A DNA stretch of 64,000 bases from the NCBI RefSeq assembly GCF_019139815.1, contig NZ_CP077079.1, forward strand, positions 4,650,001-4,714,000, read 5' to 3'. The DNA comes from Pseudomonas asgharzadehiana. GTDB lineage: Bacteria; Pseudomonadota; Gammaproteobacteria; Pseudomonadales; Pseudomonadaceae. The notes beneath the pieces are model-generated. The model was not told where the DNA came from, made no database searches, and was given only the letters and a program-made list of their open reading frames with translations. Shown here in pieces: positions 1 through 9,542 of the stretch (position 1 is the stretch's first letter; the number at the start of each line of letters is the position of its first letter). The translations under genes and the position numbers were made by a program.

Positions 1-1
1 C

Positions 2-964
2 GGGCGCGACAAGGACCGTCAGCGTATTCGTGCCCGCCTGGGCGCCTACACCGAAATCAACCCGCAAGTGGACACCGGTATTCGTATCGCCACCGGCGGC
101 GGCGACGATGCGCGTTCCACCAACCAGGACCAGGATGGTTACTTCGACAAGAAGTCGATCTGGCTGGACCTGGGCTATATCGACTACCACCCCGACCAGA
201 TCAAGAACCTGCACGTGATCGGCGGCAAGATGCTGCAACCCTGGGTCAACATGGGCGACGTGATCTGGGATAGCGATATCAACCCGGAAGGCCTGGCCCT
301 GACCTACAAGTACCCATTGGGTGGCAGCGCCGAGGTGTTCGGCAGCATCGGCAACTACAACCTCAAGGACAACGTGGACGGCGACGGCGTGCAGTTCCGT
401 CACGACCTGCGCCTGACGGCCGGCCAACTGGGTTCGCGCTTCGCGCTGACCGACAACCTCAAACTGACCGTGGGCGGCAGCGTGTACGCCTACCAGAACG
501 ATGAGGACAGCCGCTGCACCACGACCACCACGCCATGCGCCCTGGCGGTCAACGGTAACTCGGCCAACGAAGAGTTCCGCCTGTACGAAGGTTTCAGCCA
601 ACTGGACATCGGCGGCCTGGCTGTTCCGCTGTCGCTGTATGGCCAATACGTGAAAAACAACGACGCCTCTACCGATCAGGACACCGCCTGGTTGCTGGGC
701 GCCAAGTCCAAGGTGTTCGGTTTCAACCTGGACTACAACTACCGCGATACGCAACGTAACGCCGTGGTGGGTGCCTTCACCGACTCGGACTTTGCCAACG
801 GCACCACCGGCTCGCGCGGGCACAAGCTCAAAGTGGGTTACGACATCGACAAGAACTTCGCGGTCGGCGCCACCTACTTCCTGACCAAGGCGGATTTCGC
901 CAGCCGCACCCAGCGTGACGCCAACGCCAATACCTTGCAGTTGGATGCCGAGGCCAAGTTCTAA
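2..964 (+). CDS. Putative outer-membrane porin, C-terminal part
   Basis: The reading frame is open from the first full codon, so the start and signal peptide lie outside the window; about 320 residues are present. The sequence alternates short polar and aromatic strands (for example WLDLGYIDYHPDQ and FGFNLDYNYRDTQ) and ends in a charged residue plus Phe (EAKF), as beta-barrel outer-membrane proteins do. It resembles the Pseudomonas 'putative porin' family (Porin_5-like). The cargo cannot be told from sequence. It ends before a strong hairpin and faces the sigma/anti-sigma pair convergently, so it is not in their operon. Confident as a barrel porin, unsure of substrate. Confidence 0.75.
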   Translation, partial: GRDKDRQRIRARLGAYTEINPQVDTGIRIATGGGDDARSTNQDQDGYFDKKSIWLDLGYIDYHPDQIKNLHVIGGKMLQPWVNMGDVIWDSDINPEGLALTYKYPLGGSAEVFGSIGNYNLKDNVDGDGVQFRHDLRLTAGQLGSRFALTDNLKLTVGGSVYAYQNDEDSRCTTTTTPCALAVNGNSANEEFRLYEGFSQLDIGGLAVPLSLYGQYVKNNDASTDQDTAWLLGAKSKVFGFNLDYNYRDTQRNAVVGAFTDSDFANGTTGSRGHKLKVGYDIDKNFAVGATYFLTKADFASRTQRDANANTLQLDAEAKF

Positions 965-979
965 ACAAGCAGCGTCAAG

Positions 980-1025
980 CGGCAAGCGGCACGCTTCAAG
1001 GAGAAGCGCGTCACTTGCCGTTTTT
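980..1025 (+). terminator. Rho-independent terminator after the porin gene
   Basis: CGGCAAG (980-986) pairs with CTTGCCG (1014-1020), with an inner GCTTC/GAAGC stem, followed directly by TTTTT. It lies 16 bases after the porin stop codon. Confidence 0.7.
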
Positions 1026-1039
1026 GATTTGCAACCGTC

Positions 1040-1273
1040 TTACAGATCCTTGAGCCGCTCGGCCGCCAGCCGCTGCGCCAGGGCATCAGCCTCTTTCACC
1101 GGCTCCTGCGGCATGATCTTCAGCGTCGCCTGCAGCAGGCGCATCTGACGAATAAACCGGCGGCAGTTCGGGCAGAACATCAAGTGATGACGCACCAGCA
1201 GACGCTCGCGAAAGGTCAATTGCCCATCGAGATAATCACTGGATCGCGCCACTTGTTCCTTGCAGGTCAACAT
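1040..1273 (-). CDS. Short zinc-finger anti-sigma factor (zf-HC2 type)
   Basis: A 77-residue protein with the HxxxCxxC zinc motif (H30, C34, C37) and an upstream Cys (C4), typical of the ZAS domain that holds ECF sigma factors inactive. No membrane segment follows, so it is a soluble anti-sigma factor that might respond to a cytoplasmic cue such as redox state or zinc; that part is inference. Its start overlaps the end of the upstream sigma gene by 7 bases, so the two are translationally coupled, as is usual for sigma/anti-sigma pairs. Confidence 0.8.
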   Translation of the reverse strand: MLTCKEQVARSSDYLDGQLTFRERLLVRHHLMFCPNCRRFIRQMRLLQATLKIMPQEPVKEADALAQRLAAERLKDL

Positions 1274-1881
1274 TCGCCCGTTTCCTCAAAATGCTCCACC
1301 GTGGCGAAGACTTTCAGCCGCGCTCGGTGCAACAGCACACGGACATTGGAGAGCGTGAGGCTCAGGAGATTACAGATCTCTTCCAATTCCAGGCCCTGGC
1401 GCTCGCGCAGCACCAGCACGCTGCTTTGCAGTTGCGACAAACTGAGTAACGTATGTTCCAGGCATTTGCGCAGTTCGTCTTCGGTGAGCAGCGCTTCCGG
1501 CGTGTCCTGGTGCCAGGCATACGGGGCAACAGCCCAGTGACCGTCGTCGGGGCTGAAGCGATCATCGCCGATGGTGCCGTGGGGCGACGGTAAATCGTCG
1601 AGCAGCACTTCGCGACGATTCTGTTTGTAGCGGCCCTTGGCAGCGTTGGCGGTGATGGTCAGCAGCCAGGTCTTGAGGCTGGAGCGCCCTTCGAATTTGC
1701 CCAGGTTGCGCACCACCGACAGCCAGGCGTCCTGCACCACTTCATCGGCATGGCGCTGGCCGACAATCGCATAAGCCACCGCGCGCATGGCGCTCTGGTA
1801 GGTGACGACCAATTCCTTGTAGGCCCGCTGCTCACCCTTGAGCAAACGTTCAAGCAGGTGCGTGTCGTCCACTGCTGCCAT
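1267..1881 (-). CDS. ECF-family RNA polymerase sigma factor
   Basis: A 204-residue sigma-70 family protein with only regions 2 and 4. Region 2 spans roughly residues 20-85 (AYKELVVTYQSAMRAVAYAI, then DEVVQDAWLSVVRNL). Region 4 lies near residues 135-190 (LSQLQSSVLVLRERQGLELE, then a helix-turn-helix ending RVLLHRARLKV). The ATG at 1881 has a GAGG ribosome site 7 bases upstream. The gene overlaps its anti-sigma gene. The FabH-like gene next door is on the same strand but separated by a REPIN. As I recall, P. aeruginosa has the same pairing at PA3285-PA3286. The regulon is unknown. Confidence 0.88.
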   Translation of the reverse strand: MAAVDDTHLLERLLKGEQRAYKELVVTYQSAMRAVAYAIVGQRHADEVVQDAWLSVVRNLGKFEGRSSLKTWLLTITANAAKGRYKQNRREVLLDDLPSPHGTIGDDRFSPDDGHWAVAPYAWHQDTPEALLTEDELRKCLEHTLLSLSQLQSSVLVLRERQGLELEEICNLLSLTLSNVRVLLHRARLKVFATVEHFEETGEC

Positions 1882-1915
1882 CGTTAACCTCGATCTTGCC
1901 GTGGAATACGGTCAA

Positions 1916-2001
1916 TGTGGGAGCGGGCTTGCTCGCGAAGGGGCCGTGTCAGCCACAGTATCCGGTGACTGGCCGAGCGCTTTCGCAAGCCCGCTCCCGC
2001 A
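1916..2001. repeat. REPIN (paired inverted REP sequences)
   Basis: TGTGGGAGCGGGCTTGCTCG at the left end is mirrored by CGCAAGCCCGCTCCCGCA at the right end, about 85 bases in all. This is a typical Pseudomonas REP doublet, set between the sigma gene and the FabH-like gene. Confidence 0.75.
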
Positions 2002-2024
2002 GTTGATCGCGCGCCAGCGCATTC

Positions 2025-3146
2025 TCAGCGCTTGCGCAGGATCACGCTGCCGATTGAATAGCCCGCGCCAAACGAGCTGAGTACCGCGACCGCGCCCTTG
2101 GGCAGATCATCCTGATAAGTGTGAAACGCAATCACCGAACCGGCCGAGCTGGTATTGGCGTACGTATCGAGAATTACCGGGGCCTCTTCCACGGTAGCTT
2201 CGCGGCCCAGCAGCTTCTTCACGATCAGGTGGTTCATGCTCAGGTTGGCCTGGTGCAGCCAGAAGCGCTTCACATCAGCCACCTCCAGCTGGTTTTCCGC
2301 CAGATGCACGCCGATCAGCTCGGCCACCATCGGGCACACGTCGCGGAAGACTTTGCGGCCTTCCTGCACGAACAGTTTGTCCGGCGCGCCGATGCCTTCC
2401 TCCGCCGCGCGGTTGAGGAAGCCGAAGTTGTTGCGGATGGTATTGGAGAACTTGGTCAGCAGCTTGGTGCTCACCACGTCGAACTGGTGCTTGGAGGTCG
2501 CCAGGTCGGCGCGCTCGAGGACGACCGCCGTGGCCGCATCGCCAAAGATGAAGTGGCTGTCGCGGTCGCGGAAATTAAGGTGACCGGTGCAGACCTCCGG
2601 GTTGACCATCAAGATCGCCCGGGCCTGGCCCAGCTGGATGCTGTTGGCGGCATTCTGGATGCCGAACGTGGCCGAGGAACACGCCACGTTCATGTCAAAG
2701 CCGAAGCCTGCGATGCCCAGGGCTTCCTGGACTTCGATGGCGATGGCCGGGTAAGCACGCTGCAGGTTGGAACAGGCGACGATCACGCCATCGATGTCGG
2801 CGGCGGTCTTGCCGGCGCGCTGCAAGGCTTGCTCGGCAGCGCCGATAGCCATCTGGCAGAGTACCGACCACTCGTCATTGCTGCGCTCGGGCAGGCGCGG
2901 GGTCATGCGTTGCGGGTCAAGGATGCCGTCCTTGTCCATCACAAAGCGGCTCTTGATGCCGGATGCCTTCTCGATAAACGCCGCGCTGGATTCGGTCAGC
3001 GCCTGCACGTCCCCGCGCTCGATGGCGGCAGCGTTGTCGCGGTTGAACTGTTGCACATAGGTATTGAAAGACTGCACCAGCTCTTCGTTGGAGATGCTGT
3101 TGGCAGGGGTGTACAGGCCAGTGCCGCTGATGACGACGTTATGCAC
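2025..3146 (-). CDS. Beta-ketoacyl-ACP synthase III (FabH-like thiolase-fold enzyme)
   Basis: A 373-residue condensing enzyme of the FabH family. The catalytic triad is visible: Cys156 in NVACSSATFG, His298 in WLHQANLS and Asn331 in ANTSSAG. I chose the GTG at 3146 because GAGGAA lies just upstream and the protein then begins VHNVVISGTGLYTP, as the family does; a frame open further upstream adds residues without family likeness. It joins an acyl-CoA primer to malonyl-ACP. The closest recalled relative is P. aeruginosa PA3286, reported to shunt octanoyl-CoA from beta-oxidation into fatty acid synthesis; the same role here is inference. It is longer than E. coli FabH (317 aa) because of an N-terminal insertion. 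Confidence 0.85.
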   Translation of the reverse strand: MHNVVISGTGLYTPANSISNEELVQSFNTYVQQFNRDNAAAIERGDVQALTESSAAFIEKASGIKSRFVMDKDGILDPQRMTPRLPERSNDEWSVLCQMAIGAAEQALQRAGKTAADIDGVIVACSNLQRAYPAIAIEVQEALGIAGFGFDMNVACSSATFGIQNAANSIQLGQARAILMVNPEVCTGHLNFRDRDSHFIFGDAATAVVLERADLATSKHQFDVVSTKLLTKFSNTIRNNFGFLNRAAEEGIGAPDKLFVQEGRKVFRDVCPMVAELIGVHLAENQLEVADVKRFWLHQANLSMNHLIVKKLLGREATVEEAPVILDTYANTSSAGSVIAFHTYQDDLPKGAVAVLSSFGAGYSIGSVILRKR

Positions 3147-3353
3147 GGTCGTTCCTCTATGTCTGTCAGGCAGAAGATATTGGTACCGTCGTACCAAACT
3201 TTAAGTAGTTTTATTCCGCCTGGCGGACATCAAACTGGCAATGCTTTATTCCATCGGGCCGCCGCCGTTTGCGGCGATCCCGGGATTTATAGCGGCGAAG
3301 TTTGCCACAAACCCAGGAATTTGGCGCCCTCTCTCAAAAGCGCCTCTTTTAAA

Positions 3354-3377
3354 TGTGGGAGCAAGCCCCCTCCCACA
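3354..3377. repeat. Single REP hairpin
   Basis: TGTGGGAGcaagccccCTCCCACA is a compact REP palindrome in the 267-base gap between hrpA and the FabH-like gene. It is the same family as the larger repeats at 35028 and 62145. Confidence 0.7.
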
Positions 3378-3413
3378 TTTGAACCTGCTGTGTGCTGGAA
3401 ACCGAGCAAGGCT

Positions 3414-6400
3414 TCAGGGCTCTACCTGGCCCCATTGCTTGCTCAAGCGTTTGTCGGAAATCGGTACCTTGGTGCCCAATTGCTGGCCAAACAACGACAC
3501 GCGATATTCCTCCAACCACCAGCGGTAGAGCTCCAACTGAGGGTCGCGCTTGCCTTCCTGGGTATGTTTATTCAGACGGTTCTGGTACTGCGCCCACAAC
3601 CCGCCGAGTTCGCCGCTCCACACCCGATCCTTCTGCACCTGGCCCGGCAGTTTCTCCAGGCGCAGTTCGATGGCCTTGAGGTATCGCGGCAGCTCCTTGA
3701 GCCACTGTGCCGGGGTTTCGCGCACAAAACCCGGGTACACCAGGTTGCTCAACTGCTGCTTGATATCGTTGAGCGCCACGGCCTGGGCCAGGTCGATCTT
3801 GCCTTTGAAGCGCTTTTGCAGGCCATGCCAGAGTTTCAGCACGTCCAGGGTCAAGCGCGCCAGGCGTTCGGCATGCTCGGTCCAACTGCCACGCTTGCGC
3901 TCGGCCAAGGCGGCCAGGCCCGCGCCATCACGCGGCAGGCTGGCTTCGCCGTCCAGCACGCAGGTGTCGAGGCTGGCCAGCAGGATGTCTTCCACCAGCG
4001 CGTCGATACGCCCCAATTCGCGGTACATCAGGCCCAACTCAGTCAGGCCGGGCAATTTGCCGCGCAGGAACTTGGCCGGTTCCGCCAGTTGCTGCATCAA
4101 CAGACGCTGCAAGGCGCGGCGGTGCTGAAACTCGGCTTCGGCTGCGGTGGAAAAACGCCCTTCCTTGACCGTGCCGTTTTCTTCCACCAGCGCCGGATAC
4201 ACGGTCATCGACAGCCCGGCGATGTTCTGCTGGGTTTTCTCGGCCACGGCGGCGAACACTTTGGCCTCCACCGGTTGCTGGCTCTTCGCGGTGTGCGGCA
4301 CGGCCAGGGCGGCCTGGCTGGCTTCGGCGAACCGTGCGGTCAGCTCGGCCAGGTCACGGCCTTCGCCGAGGAACTTGCCCTGGGCGTCGACGACTTCCAG
4401 GTTCATCTTCAGGTGGTTTTCCACCTGCTGCGCCGCTTCAGCCCAGGCTTCATCGCTGACCCGCGCGCCGGTCATGCGCAGCAGTTCGCGGCCCAGTGCC
4501 TGCGGCAAAGAGCCCTGGCCGAATTCGATGCGTTGCAGCGCGGCTTTGATGAAGTCCGGCACCGGCACGAAGTTCTTGCGCAGGGCCTTGGGCAAGTTGC
4601 GCACCAAGGCAATGCACTTGGCTTCGATCAACCCCGGTACCAGCCATTCCAGGCGCTCCGGCGGCAAGGCCGGCAGCAGCGGCGCCGGCACGCGCAAGGT
4701 CACGCCATCGCGCGGGTGGTTGGGTTCGAAGTGGTAGCTGAGCGCCAGGGCCAGGTCGCCCAGGTGCAAGGTGTCCGGGTAATGCGCGGCGGTGACTTCA
4801 CTGGCTTCGCGGGCCAGCACATCTTCCTCACGCATGATCAGCAACTGCGGGTCTTTCTGGCTGTTGACCTTGTACCAACTGTCAAAAGTCGCGGTCTGGT
4901 GGATCTCCGCCGGCAAGCGCGCGTCGTAGAAGGCGTACAGAGTTTCTTCGTCGGCCAGGATGTCGCGGCGGCGCGCCTTGGCTTCCAGTTCGTCGAGCTG
5001 CTCCAGCAACTGCTGGTTGGCCGTGAGGCACTTGGCGCGGGACTGAATCTCGCCACGCACCAGGCCTTCGCGGATAAACAGCTCGCGGGACACCACCGGG
5101 TCAATCGGCCCGTAATGCACCGGCCGGCGCCCGACCACAATCAGCCCGAACAGGGTGATCTGCTCGAAGGCCACTACTTGGCCGCGCTTTTTTTCCCAGT
5201 GCGGTTCGAAGTGGTTTTTCTTGATCAGGTGCCCGGCCAACGGCTCGATCCAGTCGGCATCGATCTTGGCCACCATGCGCGCATAGAGCTTGGTGGTTTC
5301 CACCAGCTCGGCGGTCATCAGCCATTGCGGGCGTTTTTTGCCGATGCCCGATGACGGGTGAATCCAGAAGCGACGCTGACGCGCGCCGAGGTAATCGCCC
5401 TCTTCGGTCTTCTGGCCGATCTGGCTGAGCAGGCCCACCAGCACGGCCTTGTGCAGTTTCGGATAGTCGGCCGGCTCTTTGTTGAGGGCCAGCTGCATGT
5501 CGCGGCAGATCAGGCTCAACTGGCGATGGGAGTCACGCCATTCGCGCAGGCGCAAATAGTTGAGGAAATTTTTGCGGCACCAGTTGCGCAGCGGGCTGGC
5601 GGTGAGCGCCTGGCGTTGTTCTTCAAAGCCGCGCCACAAGTTGACCAGCCCGGCGAAGTCCGAGTCCGGGTCTTTCCATTGGGCGTGGGCCTGGTCGGCG
5701 GCCTGTTGACGCTCGGGCGGGCGTTCGCGCGGATCCTGGATCGACATCGCGCTGGCGACGATCAGCACTTCCTGCAAGCTGCCGAGCTTGGCGGCTTCGA
5801 GCAGCATGCGGCCCATGCGCGGGTCCACCGGCAGGCGCGCCAGTTGACGGCCCAGCGGCGTGAGCTGGCTGTTGCGGTCGACCGCCGACAGCTCTTGCAG
5901 CAGGTTGAAACCGTCGCTGATGGCCTTGCCATCCGGCGGTTCGATAAACGGGAAATCGGTGATCTCGCCCAGGCGCAGGTGCAGCATTTGCAGGATCACG
6001 GCGGCCAGGTTGGTGCGCAGGATCTCCGGGTCGGTGAATTCCGGGCGGCCGATAAAATCTTCTTCGCTGTACAGGCGGATACAGATGCCCGGCTCCACCC
6101 GGCCACAACGGCCTTTACGCTGGTTGGCGCTGGCCTGGGAAATGGCCTCGATCGGCAGCCGCTGCACCTTGGCGCGGTAGCTGTAGCGGCTGATGCGCGC
6201 GGTGCCGCTGTCGATCACGTAACGAATGCCCGGCACGGTCAGCGAGGTTTCCGCGACGTTGGTCGCCAGCACCACCCGGCGGCCGGGGTGGGACTGGAAA
6301 ATGCGCTGCTGCTCGGCCGGCGACAGGCGCGCATACAGTGGCAGGATTTCGGTGTGCTTGAGCTGGGCCTTGCGCAGCATCTCGGCGGCGTCGCGAATCT

Positions 6401-7325
6401 CGCGCTCGCCCGGCAAAAACACCAGCACATCGCCGGGGCTGCGCCGTTCGCTGCGCTCATAGGCGGCGATTTCGTCGAGGGTGGCGAGGATCGCCTGGTC
6501 AACGGTCAAGTCGTCCTCGACGCGGTTGCCCTCCTCGTCCTGTTCCAGCGTCAGCGGGCGATACCAGGTGTCCACCGGGAAGGTGCGGCCCGAGACCTCG
6601 ACAATCGGCGCATCGTCGAAGTGCTTGGAAAACCGTTCAAGGTCGATGGTCGCCGAGGTGATGATGACTTTCAGGTCCGGGCGCCGCGGCAGCAGGGTCT
6701 TGAGGTAACCCAGCAGGAAGTCGATGTTCAGGCTGCGTTCGTGGGCTTCGTCGACAATGATCGTGTCGTAGCGTTCCAGGTAGCGGTCGTTCTGGGTTTC
6801 CGCCAGCAGGATGCCGTCGGTCATCAGCTTGACCAGGGTATTGGAGTCGCTCTGGTCTTCGAAGCGTACTTGATAGCCGACCAACGCCCCGAGCGGCGTG
6901 GCCAGCTCTTCGGCCACGCGGCTGGCGACGCTGCGCGCGGCGATCCGGCGTGGCTGGGTGTGACCGATCAGGCCGTACTGGCCGCGGCCGATCTCCAGGC
7001 AGATTTTCGGTAACTGGGTGGTTTTACCCGAGCCGGTTTCGCCGGCAATGATCAGCACCTGATGCTTTTGCAGCGCCGTCTTGATCTCGTCGCGCTTGGC
7101 CGCGATCGGCAGGCTGTCGTCGTAGCGAATCACCGGCAGGCTGGCGCGCCGCGCCGTGACCTGGGCGCAGGAAGCCTGCAGGCGCGTGACCCACTGCGCC
7201 AGCTTCTCCTCGTCGGGTTTCTTGCGCAGCTCAAGCAACTGCCGACGCAAGCGGTGGCGGTCGGCGAGCATGGCGTGATCGAGGTTTTTGAGCAGTTGGT
7301 CGATAGTGGGCGCTTGGTCGGTCAT
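3414..7325 (-). CDS. hrpA: ATP-dependent RNA helicase HrpA
   Basis: A 1303-residue DEAH-box helicase. Motif I (GETGSGKT) is at residues 95-102, motif II (DEAH) at 192-195, and motif III (SAT) follows. After the helicase lobes come the winged-helix/HA2 region, an OB-fold segment and a long C-terminal DUF3418-type region, giving the full HrpA length. HrpA acts on RNA in the cytoplasm; in E. coli it has been linked to fimbrial mRNA processing and to rescue of stalled ribosomes. It stands alone, separated from aceK upstream by a hairpin and from the FabH-like gene downstream by a REP. No truncation was seen. Confidence 0.95.
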   Translation of the reverse strand: MTDQAPTIDQLLKNLDHAMLADRHRLRRQLLELRKKPDEEKLAQWVTRLQASCAQVTARRASLPVIRYDDSLPIAAKRDEIKTALQKHQVLIIAGETGSGKTTQLPKICLEIGRGQYGLIGHTQPRRIAARSVASRVAEELATPLGALVGYQVRFEDQSDSNTLVKLMTDGILLAETQNDRYLERYDTIIVDEAHERSLNIDFLLGYLKTLLPRRPDLKVIITSATIDLERFSKHFDDAPIVEVSGRTFPVDTWYRPLTLEQDEEGNRVEDDLTVDQAILATLDEIAAYERSERRSPGDVLVFLPGEREIRDAAEMLRKAQLKHTEILPLYARLSPAEQQRIFQSHPGRRVVLATNVAETSLTVPGIRYVIDSGTARISRYSYRAKVQRLPIEAISQASANQRKGRCGRVEPGICIRLYSEEDFIGRPEFTDPEILRTNLAAVILQMLHLRLGEITDFPFIEPPDGKAISDGFNLLQELSAVDRNSQLTPLGRQLARLPVDPRMGRMLLEAAKLGSLQEVLIVASAMSIQDPRERPPERQQAADQAHAQWKDPDSDFAGLVNLWRGFEEQRQALTASPLRNWCRKNFLNYLRLREWRDSHRQLSLICRDMQLALNKEPADYPKLHKAVLVGLLSQIGQKTEEGDYLGARQRRFWIHPSSGIGKKRPQWLMTAELVETTKLYARMVAKIDADWIEPLAGHLIKKNHFEPHWEKKRGQVVAFEQITLFGLIVVGRRPVHYGPIDPVVSRELFIREGLVRGEIQSRAKCLTANQQLLEQLDELEAKARRRDILADEETLYAFYDARLPAEIHQTATFDSWYKVNSQKDPQLLIMREEDVLAREASEVTAAHYPDTLHLGDLALALSYHFEPNHPRDGVTLRVPAPLLPALPPERLEWLVPGLIEAKCIALVRNLPKALRKNFVPVPDFIKAALQRIEFGQGSLPQALGRELLRMTGARVSDEAWAEAAQQVENHLKMNLEVVDAQGKFLGEGRDLAELTARFAEASQAALAVPHTAKSQQPVEAKVFAAVAEKTQQNIAGLSMTVYPALVEENGTVKEGRFSTAAEAEFQHRRALQRLLMQQLAEPAKFLRGKLPGLTELGLMYRELGRIDALVEDILLASLDTCVLDGEASLPRDGAGLAALAERKRGSWTEHAERLARLTLDVLKLWHGLQKRFKGKIDLAQAVALNDIKQQLSNLVYPGFVRETPAQWLKELPRYLKAIELRLEKLPGQVQKDRVWSGELGGLWAQYQNRLNKHTQEGKRDPQLELYRWWLEEYRVSLFGQQLGTKVPISDKRLSKQWGQVEP

Positions 7326-7383
7326 CAGGTACGCAAGGGTCTTCTATATAGGCAGGGGGCGGATTGTCGCAGAAAAGCAGCAG

Positions 7384-7439
7384 CAAGCGGCAAGCTTCAA
7401 GCACTCAGTAAGCACCGTGTGGTTTTCTCTTGCCGTTTG
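7384..7439. terminator. Hairpin between aceK and hrpA
   Basis: CAAGCGGCAAG (7384-7394) pairs with CTTGCCGTTTG (7429-7439) with one mismatch, four bases beyond the aceK stop codon. It shares the CGGCAAG/CTTGCCG arms with the hairpin at 980-1025. On the minus strand a short T-run follows after a few bases, so it may end aceK transcription. Confidence 0.45.
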
Positions 7440-7443
7440 ACGC

Positions 7444-9153
7444 TTACAGCGGCTCTTTTCTGCGATACGGAAACACATCAATCACCTTGCCGGCCCGAAT
7501 CGCGTCTTGCAGGCCCTTCCAATAGTCGGCGTTGTACAACTCGCCGTGCAGTTCATTGAACAGCTTGCGCTGGCCGGCATCGGCAAACAGGAACGGCGGG
7601 AACTCTTCCGGGAACACGTCCAGCGGGCCGATGGAGTACCAGGGCTCGGAGGCCATTTCATCCTCCGGGGTACGCGGTGCGGGGATGTGGCGGAAGTTGG
7701 CTTCGGTAAGAAAGCAGATCTCGTCGTAGTCGTAGAACACCACGCGACCGTGGCGGGTGACACCGAAATTCTTCAGCAGCATGTCGCCGGGGAAGATATT
7801 GGCCGCCGCCAGTTGCTTGATGGCCAGGCCGTAGTCTTCCAGGGCTTCACGCACCTGGGCGGGGTTGGCGTTGTCGAGATAGAGGTTGAGCGGGGTCATG
7901 CGCCGTTCGGTCCAACAGTGGCGAATCAGCACCGTGTCGCCCTCCACCTCGACCGTGCCGGCGGCCACTTCCAACAGCTCGGCAAGGCACTCGGGCTCGA
8001 ACTTGCTCAGCGGAAAACGGAAGTCGGCGAACTCCTGGGTATCGGCCATGCGCCCGACACGATCAACGCTTTTAACCAGGCGGTACTTCTCGATCACCGT
8101 GGCGCGGTTGACGTTTTTCGACGGTGAGAAGCGGTCCTTGATGATCTTGAACACGGTGTTGAAGCCCGGCAGGGTAAACACGCTCATGACCATGCCGCGC
8201 ACACCGGGAGCCATGATGAATTGATCGTCAGTGGTCGCCAGGTGGTTGATCAGCGCGCGGTAGAACTCCGACTTGCCGTGTTTATAGAAGCCGATGGAGG
8301 TGTACAACTCGGCGATGTGTTTGCCCGGAAGGATGCGCTTGAGAAAGCCGATGAATTCCGCCGGTACCGGCACGTCGACCATGAAGTAGGAGCGGGTGAA
8401 TGAAAAGATGATCGACACCTCGGCTTCGTCGGTGATCAACGCATCGATCTGGATCCCCTGCCCCTCGCGGTGCAACAGCGGGATCACCAAGGGCCATTGT
8501 TCGTCACGGGTGTAGATGCGCCCTACGAGGTAGGCGCCTTTGTTGCGGTAGAGCACCGAGGCAAACAGCTCGATCTTGAGGTCCGGGTCCTTGCACACCC
8601 AATCCGGCAGGTTCTCGCGCAGTTGCGCTTGGAGGCGCCGCAGGTCGGCGGGCAAGTCGGCGTAGGGTTCGCTGAAGCTGAAGTCCGTGAAAATTTGCGC
8701 CAGCACCGGCGCAATGTTGCCGGCCGGTGCGTACGTGCGAGTTTGCGCCGCGCGTGCCCGGCGCAGGCTTGGCCGTGTGGTGTGAATGAACATGCAGCCG
8801 TCGCTGATCAGGTCGTGGCTGAACAGGCCGCAAAAGATCGAGTTGTACCAGGTCTCCGACAGTTCATCGTCGAAGCGCAGGTCGATCAGGCCGATGTAGG
8901 CGCTTTTAACCAGGGGCCACAGGTCAATCTTCAGCAACAGCGCGGCATCGAAGCTGGCGCGCAGGCGTGTGGTCACCTCAAGAACTTTGTCCTCATACAG
9001 GTTGATGCGCGCCGCCGACGCCGCCTGGCCCTGTTGCCACTGGGCCTTTTCGAATCGCTCGCGGGCGCCGTCGGTGATCTGGCGGAAGTGCTCGCGGTAA
9101 TCATCGAAGCCATCGAGGATCATTCGGGCGATGGCGGGGGCGGACTGCGGCAT
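7444..9153 (-). CDS. aceK: Isocitrate dehydrogenase kinase/phosphatase AceK
   Basis: A 569-residue protein matching AceK along its whole length. The N-terminal regulatory part begins [15 protein letters not shown]. The kinase fold holds the nucleotide loop region [15 protein letters not shown], followed by FKIIKDRF, and the catalytic segment [14 protein letters not shown] with FYDYDE. It phosphorylates and dephosphorylates isocitrate dehydrogenase and so sets the split between the TCA cycle and the glyoxylate shunt. In enterobacteria it follows aceBA; here it is a single gene, the usual Pseudomonas arrangement. Confidence 0.96.
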   Translation of the reverse strand: MPQSAPAIARMILDGFDDYREHFRQITDGARERFEKAQWQQGQAASAARINLYEDKVLEVTTRLRASFDAALLLKIDLWPLVKSAYIGLIDLRFDDELSETWYNSIFCGLFSHDLISDGCMFIHTTRPSLRRARAAQTRTYAPAGNIAPVLAQIFTDFSFSEPYADLPADLRRLQAQLRENLPDWVCKDPDLKIELFASVLYRNKGAYLVGRIYTRDEQWPLVIPLLHREGQGIQIDALITDEAEVSIIFSFTRSYFMVDVPVPAEFIGFLKRILPGKHIAELYTSIGFYKHGKSEFYRALINHLATTDDQFIMAPGVRGMVMSVFTLPGFNTVFKIIKDRFSPSKNVNRATVIEKYRLVKSVDRVGRMADTQEFADFRFPLSKFEPECLAELLEVAAGTVEVEGDTVLIRHCWTERRMTPLNLYLDNANPAQVREALEDYGLAIKQLAAANIFPGDMLLKNFGVTRHGRVVFYDYDEICFLTEANFRHIPAPRTPEDEMASEPWYSIGPLDVFPEEFPPFLFADAGQRKLFNELHGELYNADYWKGLQDAIRAGKVIDVFPYRRKEPL

Positions 9154-9542
9154 GCGGGAAACCTCGAACGGGCATCTGGAAGCCCTGAGCTTAGCCAGTG
9201 TAGGAGAGCAGGAGAAGGACGATTTTTTACGCCGCGTTGTACAGCTTCGTTCACTTCATGCATTTATTTTGATTTTTTATAAGTCGACCAATCGGTCAAT
9301 AAACGTGCGCACACGTCACCCGCCGCCGCGCCTCTAGCCCCGCAAACGCGTGGCTTGCCACCCCGCCCTGGAAAAGCGCCAACGGTCTTGAACCTGGCAA
9401 TGCGCCATGATTTTGGATCCAAGTAAGGGAAACCCCGATTACTAGCTTGATGGCACTTTGATATACAGCGCGCCCTCTCCCGCCCTGACAAGGTCAAAAG
9501 ACCGCTACGGGAGCAGGTTTTAATCGCACAAGGAGCATTGAG
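9154..9542. other. Intergenic region between aceK and a chemoreceptor gene
   Basis: This is a 389-base gap between divergent genes, AT-rich around 9255-9300. It contains the palindrome GACC-AATC-GGTC at 9286-9297 and presumably both promoters. AAGGAG at 9530-9535 is the ribosome site of the chemoreceptor. No gene was seen. Confidence 0.6.

Noticed and set aside
2121..5354. Very long open frame opposite the FabH-like gene and hrpA (over 1000 codons)
   Set aside because: It is antisense to two well-recognised genes, has low-complexity His/Gln/Gly-rich text and no family likeness; such frames arise from third-position GC bias.
9434..9441. CCCGATTA as a FliA -10 element of the chemoreceptor gene
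   Set aside because: There is no TAAA-like element 15 bases upstream.
9451..9466. TGGCACTTTGATATAC as a sigma-54 promoter of the chemoreceptor
   Set aside because: The -24 half fits, but there is no TTGC at the proper -12 spacing.
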